From NCBI RefSeq assembly GCF_030445035.2, contig NC_080690.1:35614796-35678795 (forward strand): a stretch of 64,000 nucleotides of DNA. Direction: 5' to 3'. The position numbers and the translations under genes were made by a program. Source of the stretch: Dasypus novemcinctus. Its lineage: Eukaryota > Chordata > Mammalia > Cingulata > Dasypodidae. Shown here piece by piece: positions 46,501 to 57,289 of this stretch. The notes under the pieces were generated by a model. That model made no database searches. It saw only the letters and a program-made list of their open reading frames with translations, and was not told the DNA's origin. The first letter of the stretch is position 1. The number at the start of each line of letters is the position of its first letter.

Positions 46501-46704
46501 CTGTTGTGGACTCCGGGGTGGGGGCATTGGAGCAGGGGTGCGAGCGTCCTCGTGGCCTCGCCCCTCTGAGCGTTAGAGGCTGGGGCCTCAAGCCCTGGGC
46601 TGGATCCTCGGCCTGGACGGTGATGGGATGGGTGTCTCTGAACCCCAGTGACTGCCCTCAGCCCCCTTAGCAGCACCTTTCCAAGCCCAGGGAGTTCGTG
46701 CCTG

Positions 46705-46925
46705 TGGGAAAACTTGGGGCTTTGCAGGCCTACAAACCCAGTTCAAGTCCTGGCTTTGCCAAATGTTTGCTGGGTGACCTTGGGTCAGGTACACAGCCCC
46801 TCCGTGCCTCCTTTGTGGGAAAGGAGCAGTCACCGCCTTAGAGGCTGTTCAGAGGATCAGATGAGCTAACCCGCCTACAAGGCCAGCATGGAGGGTGAAG
46901 GCACCCATAAATGGGAATGGCTAAT
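46705..46925 (+). repeat. MIR SINE
   Basis: 'gttcaagtcctggctttgcc', 'gctgggtgaccttgggtcag' and 'gaggatcagatgagctaacc' show most of the element. The tail is decayed. Confidence 0.85.
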
Positions 46926-46929
46926 ACTG

Positions 46930-47650
46930 TTTTTGTGCTTTTTAAAGTTTTTTTGTCAGTAATAGAAACCCATCAAGGGGACTTACACCCACGGTTTTCT
47001 GTTTGTTGTGGGTGCAGAGCCTTTTAGGAAGGAGGACAGGAAGTCGAGTTTTAAATACTTCTGACCATCTTACTCGTGTGGTCAGAAGCCGCAGGCGCCT
47101 TGGCGAGCAGGATTCCTCTGGCATGTTTTGATCCTGGAGGGATGACTTTGACACTCAGGAAAGGAAGGGGCTCACCTGGCTGACCACATCAGCTGACCAG
47201 CCTCGCCTGGCCGCCCCCTGCTGTCGTCCAGCTGTCACATGCAGCCTCTGTAGCTGTGGCCAAGAGGACCACCTGTGGCCAGTGTTCACATCCAGCAGGC
47301 ACGGGGCCTTTTCCCAAGGCACACACATCCATTGGCAGTATTCAGGAAAGTCCAGTTTTCAAGACTATCATCTCCTATTGATTTTGGCTGGGATGGAAAG
47401 AGGGAGAAGGGGGTGGAAAGCTGGGAAAAAAGAAGTAAACAGCAGCATAGGGCAGAAGTCTGGGTTCATAATTTATAGCTAATGGAAGACAGTAGCCATA
47501 AACTATGGTAGAAACAAAAAGATTTTGCCTTTACCTGGGCATGCTGGTATTAGGCTTATACTGCAGCCCAAACAACAGCGAACTCACGCAGGACTTACTT
47601 CTTTACTAGCCATGCATTTAGGGAGTTTTCCTTATAATAATGCCCATGAT
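46930..47650. other. unannotated non-coding stretch
   Basis: Nothing recognised. Confidence 0.45.
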
Positions 47651-47655
47651 GATCG

Positions 47656-48109
47656 TGATGGTTAAGTTCATGCGTCAGCTTGGCTAGGTTATGGTGTTCA
47701 GCTGTTTGGTTAAGCAAACACTAGCTTTATTGTTACTGTGAGGCTACTTTGTAAATTTAAATCTTCAGTAAGTTGATGGCATCTGTGGCTGAGTACATCT
47801 ATGATCAACTGAGGAGATTGCCTTCAACGATGAGAAGAGTCTCATCCAATGAGTGGAAGGCCTGACAAGGAGAACTGATGATCTCAGCAGGCACAAGGAA
47901 GAATTTCCATCTCTGCTTCAGCGTCAGCTTCCCTGGGGCCTTCATCAAAATCCTTCCCCGGAGTTCCCAGCTTGCAGCCTGCCCTATGGACTTGCCCATC
48001 CCCACATTCACACGAGCCAGTTCTTAAAATAAATCTCAAAACATTTGCATGTATACACATATATACACATTATGTGGTTCTGTGTCCCTGGAGAAGCCTG
48101 ACTGAAACA
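47656..48109 (+). mobile_element. ERV-L type (MLT2-like) solo LTR
   Basis: Starts 'tgatggttaagttcatgcgt' and 'cagcttggctaggttatgg'. It has 'gctgtttggttaagcaaac', 'atgatcaactgaggagattg', 'tggtggcttggt'-like decayed text, 'taaaataaatctcaaaaca' as polyadenylation region, and a 'ccctggagaagcctgactga' end. Clearly related to the LTR at 61733-62584. The flanks do not form a TSD. Confidence 0.88.
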
Positions 48110-48111
48110 GT

Positions 48112-48138
48112 GATGATGATGATGATGATGATGATGAT
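48112..48138 (+). repeat. (GAT)9 microsatellite
   Basis: Nine uninterrupted GAT units starting three bases after the LTR end. They may have expanded from the insertion junction. Confidence 0.97.
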
Positions 48139-48330
48139 GTCAGTATTTACTCTGTGGGCTTACTAAGTGCCAGGCTCTGCCCTAGACACTTGGTCAGTGT
48201 TTCCTGAGAGAGCCCTCCCACCAGTCCTCCATGTGGGTGGCTTTATTATGGTATCAGATACCACTTTGTTGAGCATCTGCTCTGTGCAGATGCTGTGGGA
48301 AGTGCTTTGTCCAGCTGTCCCACTCGTCCT
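48139..48330 (-). repeat. MIR fragments (antisense)
   Basis: 'cttactaagtgccaggctct' at 48160, and a second restart 'gttgagcatctgctctgtgc' at 48269 followed by 'gtgggaagtgctttgtccag'. Two partial copies or one duplicated. Confidence 0.7.
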
Positions 48331-48569
48331 CACCACTCAGGCATGCCGGCCTCAGAGGGCCATATTTGAATCTCCTTCACCCCAAGCAACTTCCTGATAT
48401 GAAAATCAAGACAGATGAGCGTAACAGTCTAGATTATGAACCACAGCAGCCCCTTCACACAAGTTCCCAGGTTGCTTTTAGTGGTGTTGGTGGGGGAAGG
48501 GACAGGCTTAGGTTTACCACCCAAGGATTTAGTTTGTCCAGCTACAGAGAACACAGTGTGCTCTAATGA

Positions 48570-48665
48570 AGCAGCATTTATGGTAAGAAGAGAGAGGCCC
48601 AAGTGCCAGCTCTGCCATTTACTGTGTGACCTTGGGAAAGTCACTTAACTTCTCTTTGAGCATCC
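48570..48665 (+). repeat. MIR fragment
   Basis: 'gccagctctgccatttactg' and 'tgtgaccttgggaaagtcac' form the 5' core of MIR. Confidence 0.88.
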
Positions 48666-48669
48666 AATG

Positions 48670-49425
48670 AAATAACTTAACTGAAAAAAACAACTATGGA
48701 GCACTACAGAAGCAGCCAAGCCGCCAGCAAAATAATATACAGATTCTTAATGAAGACAATATGCAGATCAGGATGCAGACTAGAGGATTCTCCAGAGAAT
48801 ATTAAAATATGAGAAATGGTATGAGGGGCTAGTGCTCTATATTTGGGGCAGTGTTTTCTATTTGCCCAGCTATCAGGATATAGGGTGATAACAATCATGC
48901 GATCTCCTGTGAAACTGATGTTGTTCCCGTGGGGGTACAGTGCAATTATTACTTCTGGGTAACACTGGGGTGCTTGAATGTCCAGGGCACATGCAATGAA
49001 CAGTGGAGAGCAGGTACCTGCAGGACAGCTTCTTGTCTGCACGGCCCCCTGTGAACCTGATAACCTGGAGTACGCCCTGCCCTCTTCATGTTCTCAGCTG
49101 CCCCACCTGTGGGCAGAACACGTTGGAGAGGTGGTCCCAGGCATGCCCCTAGCCCTGATCCTTTTTGCTTCATTCTTTGGACAGAAAATAGCAGCAGATG
49201 CCCTTCCCGGGTGTCCTCTTGTTCTGTCCTTGTCCCAACACGTCTGCATCAGAACTCTGTATGGCGGCTCCATCCTGGGATCACTATCGGAGCCAGCACC
49301 TGCGGAGCTGCTCTGGTTTCCTCTCCTTCACTCTTCCCCCATTCAGTGGCACATCCTGTTTATCGGTAACACATTTCCCAACTCTGTCCACAGCTGACCA
49401 CCTCCAATGCCTCTACCCTGAGAAA
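48670..49425. other. unannotated non-coding stretch
   Basis: Nothing recognised. The 139-codon frame at 48978-49397 overlaps competing frames and lacks motifs. Confidence 0.4.
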
Positions 49426-49429
49426 TTCT

Positions 49430-50380
49430 AAAATAATTTCTGACTTAGAGCAAAGTTGCCAAAACAGCACAGAGAGTTCATGTCTACCCTTCGCCCAGCC
49501 TCCCCTAATGTTAGCAACTTGCATAACCACAGTTCAAACCACAGCGTTTCTATCCTGGACAGCTGCGCCCACCTCCTCACTGGCCTCCCTGCTTCCGCTC
49601 TTGTCCCGACGAGCCACTCTCTCCACTGCAGCCAAAGGCATCATCTTTTTTCTCTTTTTAACTCTAAATACTTCCTCATACACTTTTTGTTCTTTATGAT
49701 CATTAAGAAATAAAACATGTAAACTCAAACAGTATTAAGAGGGAATACAATAAGAAGCAAGTCTCCTTCCCATTCCAGATGTTCCTCTAGAGGCAAAGTG
49801 ATATTTCCAGAAATTTCCTGAACATACACAAACACATGTAAGTATGTAGCTTTAAAAATATGGCATACATCATACATGTCTTTATGTTGCTTTTTGAAGT
49901 TTTTTATTTTAAAATGATTTTAGACATAGAAATTTCACAAAAATAGCACATGAATTCATACCTATCCTCTGCCCACTTCTCCTAATTTTACCAACTTAGA
50001 GGACCATAGTACAATGATCAAAACTAGGAAATTAGCATTGGAACAAAACTAGCAAACAGATTATAAACCTTGTTCAAATTATACCAGTTTTTCTCTTAAC
50101 GTCCTTTGCCTGTTTCAGGATTCAAGTCAGGATTTCACATTGCCTTTAGGGGCTTGGGTCTCCAAACTGTGATATTTTCTGAGACTTTTATGACTTTTAA
50201 TGAGCTCTAGTCATGTATTTCTGGAATGTTTCTTCGTTTGGGTTTGTCTGCTGTTTTCTCACAATTGGACTGCATTGTGCATTTTGAAAAGTGATGCTCC
50301 GGATCAGGGATACATGATGTGGATATGTTTGATTTCTGGAGATATGAACCAAAGCATCATCTTCTGACAGCATACCAGGC
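49430..50380 (-). mobile_element. old L1 3' fragments, antisense
   Basis: Two pieces (49430-49545 and about 49700-50380) of the same L1M-type 3' region: 'cttcgcccagcctcccctaa', 'tttcacaaaaatagcacatg', 'ttgggtttgtctgctgtttt' and 'ctcacaattggactgcattg'. An L2 piece (49545-49660) lies between, so the order of insertion is unclear. Confidence 0.65.
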
Positions 50381-50775
50381 CCCCTCCAGGGGCTGCTCAC
50401 CCACTTAAAACCAAGTCTGAAGTCCTTACCTGCTGCCAGGACCTGCCTGACGGGCCCCCCCCCCCCCCCTCCCCGACCTCGACCTGAGACTCCCCTGGCA
50501 GCTTCGTTCATATGCAAAACGTGCTGGCCTCCTTTAGGCACCTTGAATAAGCTAAGGCCTTCCTTCTCTAGGGTTCTTGTACTTGCTAGTTCCTTCACAG
50601 AATGTTCCTCTCCAAGGTTGGCTCCTTTCCTTTATTCAGGATTCAGCTCAAAATGGCACCTCTTCCAAAAAGCCTTCTGTGGCCACCCAGACACTAACGT
50701 AGTCTTTCGGTTCTCTTGGGTACAAGGTTTTGTTAGTTCCACAGACTTACCATGACCCAGAGCACTTACTTGTTT
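49545..50775 (+). mobile_element. L2 LINE 3' region, interrupted
   Basis: 49545-49660 has 'ctggcctccctgcttccgct'. After an L1 segment the L2 resumes at 50385 with 'cttaaaaccaagtctgaag' and 'tccttacctgctgccagg', then 'caggattcagctcaaaatgg' and 'aaaaagccttctgtggccac' to about 50775. A C15 run interrupts it. Confidence 0.75.
50455..50474 (+). repeat. poly(C) run
   Basis: C15-T-C4, preceded by GGG. The minus strand is a G-run able to form a quadruplex. Assembly length may be unreliable here. Confidence 0.95.
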
Positions 50776-50780
50776 ATGTT

Positions 50781-50817
50781 TATATATATTTACACACACA
50801 CATATATATATATATAT
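50781..50817. repeat. (TA)n/(CA)n microsatellite
   Basis: TATATATATT, then four CA units, then an alternating TA run immediately before the T-rich end of the SINE on the minus strand. Confidence 0.9.
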
Positions 50818-50918
50818 TTTTTTTATTTTCCCCCCAAGGGGTACCAGGGATCGAACTTGGGACATTGTACATTGGAAGCAGGCACTCAACTACATGAGCT
50901 ACATCTACTCTCCAACTT
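50818..50918 (-). mobile_element. tRNA-monomer SINE (DAS-I-like)
   Basis: About 100 bp in antisense. The minus strand reads 'gatgtagctcatgtagttga' (box A region) and 'caagttcgatccctggtacc' (good box B), then an A/G-rich tail (50818-50835). Only one tRNA-like unit and no DAS body. The tRNA-like head resembles those of the dimeric SINEs. Confidence 0.88.
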
Positions 50919-50924
50919 GCTTAT

Positions 50925-51635
50925 GTTTTGATTATTTTCCTCCCTAGGATGTGATCTGCCTTGTTGGCCACTACATTCTGAAGAATCTTGAGCTTTAATA
51001 CAAAGGAGGACATGCTGGACCCTGAGTCTAGACAGCATGAGAAATTCCAGGAGAGCAAATGCTCAGGGCCCCACAAGGTGGAAAATTGGCAACATCTTCC
51101 CAGGAAACTGAGCAGAAAGAACCAGCACAATGATGAGACTCTGACCACCTGCACTCGCCACTTAGCTGTTCTCCTGGACCCACCAGCCTGTGATGGCTGA
51201 TTTCCCGAGCTCAGTTTGCTCTAGAAGACCTTCTGAGGTTTTTGGCTTTACTACCCCTATACCAGCTCTTTTCCCCAAAGGTCCCATCCACAGAACCAGT
51301 GCCACCTTTTCAGATGCGGTCTTCTCTGCCCTGCTGGCAATAAACTCAGCTCTGCCTTCACCATGCCCAGAGTCATTATTTTTCCTTTGTCAATTCCCAA
51401 TGATTGTTGAAAGTAAGAAAGGGAGGGGCAGAGGCAGGAAGGGATGGAGGCAGGAGTCCAGAACCCTGGTCCCAGCTCTTGGACTTGATGTTGAGCGCCT
51501 GAGGCCTGAGCCCCCTGTGGTTGGGTGAGGGTTTCTTACCCAAGCGTGGTTCTCAGGAACTTGCCAAGAGTCTAAACCATGTTTACTCCTTTCAAGGAAG
51601 ACTCCACACACTTACCCTTGATTTGCCTATGGAGC
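50925..51635. other. unannotated non-coding stretch
   Basis: Nothing recognised. Confidence 0.45.
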
Positions 51636-51639
51636 CAAT

Positions 51640-52625
51640 TCATTTTTTAAGTACACAGTAATGTATACTTATTAGAGAAAAAAAAGGGAAAATAGAGACA
51701 GATCAAAATAAAAGTTAAATTATCCATAAATCCACAACCTCACCATTCTGGAGACCATTATTTATTTTGTTGTACGTTGTTCTATACTGCTTTTCCTATT
51801 TAGATATATATGTGTGTGCTAGGTATATGTATATTTGTATGTACATATATATTTGTATGTATATAAATATGTAGATAAGTATTTATAAATGTATGTATAT
51901 ATACACAAAGACACATATACATATTTAATATGGAGCATTCTATTTTGTGACCTATGTTTTTACTTAGCATTATAATTTAGATAGCTTTCCTTGTCAATTA
52001 ATTACATTCTAAATCATCTTTTGCAAAAACTACAGGTGGCAGTTGTTTTTTTAACCTCAGGTCGAGACCCATTAGTGGGTTGGGAAACAACCCACTAATC
52101 AACATGTAAGAAAATCAACATGTAAGAAATCAATCAACATGTAAGAAAAAAATTAAACAGAAAAGGACAATACTGAACTAGTATAGGAAAATATTAGTCT
52201 TGCACTAGATCATAAATATTTTATATAAGATTCTGTGTTAGTTTTACATATATGTAAATATATGTATAGGTATGAGTTTATTAGGTTGTGATATAAAATG
52301 TATTTATGTGTGTTCTAGTCAAAAAAAAGTTTTAAAAGTTCTGATATGCTCTCATAAAGGATTTACCAAAATCTCTTTTATGTGTCCTCTATCTTGGATA
52401 TTTAATTTAAATTGTTTGTATGTCAACTTGTGCATATTTGTCTAACTATTTTCTAAGGAGTTCTAGAAATGGAATTGCTGGGTCATAATGGTGCATCCAT
52501 TTCTAAAGCATGTTCCAGAAAGAATGAGCCAATTTATCTTCTAGCCAAGTATGAGAGTACCTGTTTCCGCATACTCTTGCCATCACTGGGTTTTACTATC
52601 ATTCAACATTTCCCTGATGTGATAG
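51640..52625 (-). mobile_element. old L1 3' region (L1M-type), antisense
   Basis: 'ccataaatccacaacctcac' at 51724, 'gaaatggaattgctgggtca' at 52467 and 'gcatactcttgccatcactg' at 52569 are the antisense 3' region. An AT-rich variable part (51795-51925, TATG/TATA repeats) and an inserted block (52045-52360) interrupt it. Confidence 0.78.
52045..52360. repeat. insert with hairpin and 16-bp tandem repeats
   Basis: A perfect 11-bp inverted repeat ATTAGTGGGTT (52071-52081) / AACCCACTAAT (52089-52099) with a 7-nt loop. It runs straight into three copies of ATCAACATGTAAGAAA (52098-52113, 52114-52129, 52133-52148). The 'gtcgagacccattagtgggt' text resembles a DNA-transposon terminal region; family not assigned. 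Confidence 0.7.
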
Positions 52626-52639
52626 TTGTAACATAATAG

Positions 52640-52870
52640 CAGATTATTAAGAATAGTAACTAATATGCTTTGCTGCTTATAATGTTCCAGGCTCATAAAG
52701 TGCTTTATGTTAATTGGCTCCTTCCATCCTTACAATCACCTTCTGAGATAAGCATTACAATTATCCCAGTTTTGAAGATGAGGGACCCAAGGCTAAAAAA
52801 AAGCTTCAGATCCTGGCCGAGTTAGGCTCTGAATTCAGGTCTAACTGCAAAGGCCAGACATGCCCTTTGC
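52640..52870 (-). repeat. MIR SINE (antisense)
   Basis: 'cataaagtgctttatgttaa', 'cttacaatcaccttctgaga' and 'ttatcccagttttgaagatg' in reversed MIR order. Confidence 0.85.
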
Positions 52871-52879
52871 AACTATTCT

Positions 52880-53270
52880 CTCTTGTTCTCATCATTCTTA
52901 ATTGTGACAATGCCTAGTGAGATTGAAGTCTTTCACGTGTTTATCAAATAGGGCTAATTAAAAATATTTCCAGATATAATTGAATGATTTTTCAAAGTCC
53001 CTACATCATATCACCTGGGATTCAGAGTCCAGAGTTTGGCCCCAGGACGGAAAAACTACTTCTTAAACTGGGTTATCCATTCACCAGGGATGTTCTTGGG
53101 GGATATAGACAGTCACAAAATAAATAAGCAATATCTTCTCAGAGTCTTATGTGAAATAAAAAACTTGAAGAGAAGCATTAATTTTATATCAAAACAACCA
53201 CTGATATATGATAGAGTATGCAATTATTAAAGATAAAAAAGAAAACTTCAAGGAAATTTTTATCTTGTTG
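52880..53270. other. unannotated non-coding stretch
   Basis: Nothing recognised. 52880-52980 may be the tail of the old L1. Confidence 0.4.
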
Positions 53271-53279
53271 CAGGCAGTT

Positions 53280-53680
53280 GTCTCAATCAGTATAAGAGAG
53301 GTTTTGCTGTGGTAACAAGTGATTCCAAAACCTCAGTGGCGTAAAATGAGAGACTTTCCCTTGAAATAAGATGTGTATTAACTGGGGGCTCTTCTCCCCT
53401 TCATCCTTCTCTAGGATTCAGGCTGACAGAGCAGCCACCATTTGGAACATTGCTTGCCATTGTGGGAAAGTAGGAAAAGCAGCTCTGGAGTTGTCTCATG
53501 CTGGTTATTAAATGCTTAGCCCAGAAGGGACACATGTGACTTCCACTCACAGCTCATTGGTCAGGACTAGTCACATGGCCCCACCCAACCACAAAGGAAC
53601 AGTAACCGCGATTCTACCATATACCACACCCAAAATGTGAAGAGTCAGAAATATTTGCTGGACAGCACAAACAACTGTGT
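53280..53680. repeat. old interspersed repeat, family not assigned
   Basis: 'tgctgtggtaacaagtgatt', 'caggctgacagagcagccac', 'gggacacatgtgacttccac' and 'ctcattggtcaggactagtc' follow a well-known ancient eutherian repeat, probably LTR/MER type. Related text is at 5850 and 9202. Confidence 0.55.
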
Positions 53681-53925
53681 CTCTTTATCCACCCTAGTTC
53701 TCCTAAAATGCAGTGGTCTTCATAGGAGGAGAACAAGATTATTCAATGGTATATGAAAAGACAATATCAAAATTTCTATAACCAATATATTTTTTAAACA
53801 CGAAAGAAGGCTATTTTTCTTATTGGGTAATAGAAGTGCAGAATCAGTCAAGAGCTGCGGGATGTTCCATCGTGACAGAGATCTGGGGCTTTCATGAGGT
53901 TTCTGCTTCATCATTCAAAATGGCT

Positions 53926-54329
53926 AGGAAAGCGGACTTGGCGCAACGGATAGAGCATCCGCCTACCACATAGGAGGTCTGTGGTTCAAACCCTGGGCCT
54001 CCCTGGCCCGTGTGGAGCTGGTCCATGCGCAGTGCTGATGTGCGCAAGGAGTGCCATGCCACACAGGGGTGTTCCCACATAGGGGAGTCCCACGTGCAAG
54101 GAGTGCACCCTGTAAGGAGAGCCGCCCAGAGCATGAAAGAAAGTGCAGCCTGCCCAAGAATGGCGTGGCACACATGGAGAGGTGACACAACAAAAAGAAA
54201 CACAGATTCCCGGTGCCGCCGATAAGGACAGAAGCAGACACAGAAGAACACACAGCTAATGGACACAGAGACCAGACAACTTGGGGGAGGGGGGAAAGAG
54301 AGAAATAAAAAAAAAACAAACCCAAAACA
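53926..54329 (+). mobile_element. DAS-type tRNA SINE (only plus-strand copy)
   Basis: TSD CAAAATGGCT (53916-53925 and 54330-54339). The tRNA-like head has box A TGGCGCAACGG (53940-53950) and box B-like 'ggttcaaaccctgg' (53984). The body has 'gtgcgcaaggagtgccatgc', 'agtgcagcctgcccaagaat' and 'gtgacacaacaaaaagaaac'. The tail 'gaaataaaaaaaaaacaaac' is A-rich. DAS SINEs are armadillo-lineage elements mobilised by L1. The parental tRNA cannot be fixed from this copy. Confidence 0.97.
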
Positions 54330-54339
54330 CAAAATGGCT

Positions 54340-55480
54340 GCTCATGTTCCAGCCATTATGTTTATACTCCAGCCAGCAGAAAAGAAAATCTACTTTTATC
54401 TAAAATTTGGAAAAGAAAGGACACTTCATACATTTTTTAAAAATCCACAGATCAGTACTAGTTCCTTCACTCAGTCCTGCGTCACATACATTGTGTATTC
54501 CATAAAGTCTATAAGGTAACCTCATTGGTTTGAAGAGTGGAAGGCACCACATGGAGAAGTGAAGAGTGTTGCTCTTACCCATTTTTGTTTTCTTCCAGCA
54601 CATTGTCATGTTTGCCAGGTGCCACTTTAATTATATCTCAAGGTTATTGTATCTTGGTTTAGCTCCACTAGCCTTCACAAAAAGGAGAAATGGCTGAAGA
54701 TTTCCATAAAGAAACCATAGTTAAAGCTCTAAATGATAATGCAGGTGGAAGTAAAGAAGAACCAGCCAGGCTGTGACTTCCTTTCCTCACATAGGCTCTT
54801 TACTAGCTATATTAGTAGGTAAAGCCAAGAATGAGCTCATGATAGCTGAATAGATGTTGGCCAAAGGCCATTGAAATCACTCAAAAAGGACAGTTGTGAT
54901 ATGGATTTACACGTACCATGATTGACACCAACCTCTCTCTCCATTATGCCTATGGCACAAGACCTGAGACCCCCCGCCCCAGTCTGAAAGACATTTGGAC
55001 ACACTGTCCATCTCCTCTTCACCATCATTGAAAACTTGTGTGTGTGCATGCTTTATAATTCATTCACTCATTCTCTCAACAAAACACTGATCTAGAGGCC
55101 CTGGGATACAGTTGTATATGAAGCAACTTTGTTTCCCTTGTGGAGTCAACATTCTTATGGGGAAAGGCTGACAAAAAATAAAGAAAAATCATATAGAATA
55201 TATTACCTACCATATATTTGTTCAGATATACGTGTGTATCTGTGTGTGTTTGCAACACATCATGTTCTCTTGGTGGTGTATTTCAAACATTTGGTGAGCA
55301 GAGACCTAGAGATTTAAACATGCTCCTTTGCTCTGAGTGACACTTTGAAGGGAAAGTTGGAGATGTGTCAGCATTAAACCTAATTCCTGAATGATGACTG
55401 CTTAACACCCAACCCCACAGCTTGATGCTCCTTCGGTTCACCTCCTTCTCTTGCATTATTTCAAGAACCAGTATTTTGGT
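54340..55480. other. unannotated non-coding stretch
   Basis: No gene. A short ancient-repeat trace at 55050-55180 ('tcattcactcattctctcaa', 'ccctgggatacagttgtata') resembles 32770-33005. Confidence 0.45.
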
Positions 55481-55484
55481 GGCT

Positions 55485-56035
55485 TTGGTGTATTTGTTAC
55501 CAGTGCATAACAAATTACTACAATCTTAGCAGCCTACAGAACCCACATTTATTTTCCCACAGTTTTTGTGGGTGAGGAATCTGGACACAGTCAAACTGAG
55601 TCCCCTGGTCCAGGGTCTCTCACAAGGCTGCAAACAGGATATCGAGAAGGCTGGGGCTGCCTCTGAAGGCGCCTCGGAGAAGGAGCAGTTTTCAAACGCA
55701 CAGTACTGTTGGCAGAATTCAGTTCCCGAGGGCTATTGGACTGAGGTTCTCAGTTTCTAATTGGCTGTTGGCCAGAGACTACCCTCTGTTCCTTTCCACA
55801 GGAGCCTTTCCAACATGGCAGCTTGCTTCATCAAAGGGTGTAAGCTGAGAAGGCCAGAGGGTCTGCTAGCAAGGCAGAATTCACATGCTTATGTAACCTA
55901 ATCATGGAAGTGCCATATTCTGTTGATTAAAAGCAAGCCATAGGTCCCACCACACTCTGGGGAAGGGAATTTCACAAAGTTGTCGCCGCCTGGAAGCAGA
56001 GATCCCTGGAGGTCATCGTAGAGTCTGCCTGCCAT
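55485..56035 (-). mobile_element. MLT1-like MaLR LTR (antisense)
   Basis: 'agtttttgtgggtgaggaat', 'cagggtctctcacaaggctg', 'ggcagaattcagttcccgag', 'tggctgttggccagagacta', 'ccaacatggcagcttgcttc' and 'tctgcctgccatagca' are the LTR read backwards, essentially complete. Confidence 0.88.
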
Positions 56036-56039
56036 AGCA

Positions 56040-56360
56040 TCTCAGAGTGGTGACCCACCAACTTCCTGGCTAAGAGGACTAGAGGACTGGGTGCTTGGTG
56101 CTCTTGGTCCTCATGCTTTGAGACTATCCCTATATGTGGTTCCAAAAAGAAAAAAAAGAAAAGAAAAGAAATGGAGGAGGAGGCAGTCCAGCAGGGAAAC
56201 CTGACTCACCCTCAGAGCCCAGGCTCAAAGCCGGGAAGTTCTCGCTCCCTGAGTCCTGGCAGGATCAAGCTCTCTCTGTACTTCTACAAAAAGTGGATCA
56301 CTCCCCTCCCTCCTATAACACTTACTTCATTCTGTCTTATTTTGAGTATGAATCAGTTAC
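56040..56360. other. unannotated stretch with purine run
   Basis: An A/G-only run with GAAAA units at 56147-56181. Otherwise nothing recognised. Confidence 0.45.
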
Positions 56361-56364
56361 ATTC

Positions 56365-56760
56365 TTTCTGTTGTCAGTGGTAGAAGGTGGTTCCAGCAGA
56401 AACTGTGCTCACAAAACAGCAAAGTCCAGGGGAAGACTGACGCCAGGCACAGCTGGGTTCAGGCACTCAAACTGCTCCTCTCTCCTCTTAGGGGACCTTC
56501 GACAGGCTCCACAGGGGCAGCAAATTGTTTTCCATGGATCCAGAACCAGGCCAACTGGTTCCAGCAGGGAAAAAATTGAGAGCCCCTTCTCCCAACAGAG
56601 GGCCCCGGATTGGGGCTCACGGTCTCTGATTGGGCGACATGTCCACGCATGAACCAATCACAGCGGGCAGTTGATCTTTTGTTCTGACTGGCCAGGTTTG
56701 AGTGACGTGAGACCTACCCCAGCTCATGGAGTCGGTGGAGGCCGAGGCTGGCTCTGTAGA
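56365..56760. repeat. old interspersed repeat, family not assigned
   Basis: 'caaagtccaggggaagactg', 'gcacagctgggttcaggcac', 'ctctgattgggcgacatgtc' and 'catgaaccaatcacagcggg' match a familiar ancient eutherian repeat that I cannot name with certainty. The 172-codon frame across it is chance. Confidence 0.55.
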
Positions 56761-56839
56761 GGAAATCCTGGTGCTCCTACTAGAAGAGGTAGAAATGGTT
56801 GCTGGGAGGCTGGCACAGTGTTCAGGTCTGTTTCCCCTG

Positions 56840-56975
56840 AACAAACTGTCAACTCCTGGAGGGAAGGAATTGTGTCGTTTTTTCCTTTGTATCCCTAGCA
56901 CCTGGCCCAAGGCCCAACCCGTAGTATGAGCTAGGTCAGTGTTTGTGGAATGAATCTGTGAGTGAATGACTGAGT
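56840..56975 (+). mobile_element. L2 LINE 3' end
   Basis: 'ctgtcaactcctggagggaa', 'gtatccctagcacctggccc' and 'tttgtggaatgaatctgtga' are the L2 terminus. Confidence 0.88.
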
Positions 56976-56984
56976 GGAATAGAG

Positions 56985-57265
56985 TAGGAGCTGGCGATCG
57001 TTCTCTGGAAAGGACCAGAAGTAACTATCTTAGGCTTCTCAGGCCAGAGGGTCTCCGTTGCAACCACTTAACTCTGCAGGAAAACAGCCATGGACTGTGC
57101 AAAGGAGTGGATGTGATTGTGCTCTATAATAAAACTTTATTTACGGACACTGAAATGTGAGCTTCATCTCATTTTCACATGTCGCAAGATGTACCACGCT
57201 CCCAGGCAGCACAGAACCCCGCAGCGGGCTGGATTTGGCCCCGGAGCTTTGGTTTGTCCTGGAAT
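56985..57265 (+). mobile_element. hAT-type MITE, second copy
   Basis: Same family as 43895-44135: 'gatcgttctctggaaaggac', 'ctataataaaactttattta' and 'agcgggctggatttggcccc'. An extra segment near 57160-57205 interrupts the 3' third. Confidence 0.75.
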
Positions 57266-57289
57266 AGAGCATTGCGGGTCAGGAGACTG

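Noticed and set aside
47651..48114. TSD around the ERV-L LTR
   Set aside because: Flanks GATCG and GTGAT do not match, and the 3' side has expanded into a GAT microsatellite, so no duplication can be claimed.
53926..54000. tRNA gene calls at SINE heads
   Set aside because: Box A and box B are present but the acceptor and anticodon stems are degraded and each is joined to a SINE body with TSDs, so these are SINE promoters.
56134..56652. 172-codon plus-strand frame
   Set aside because: Starts in a purine run and continues through an old interspersed repeat; no protein features.
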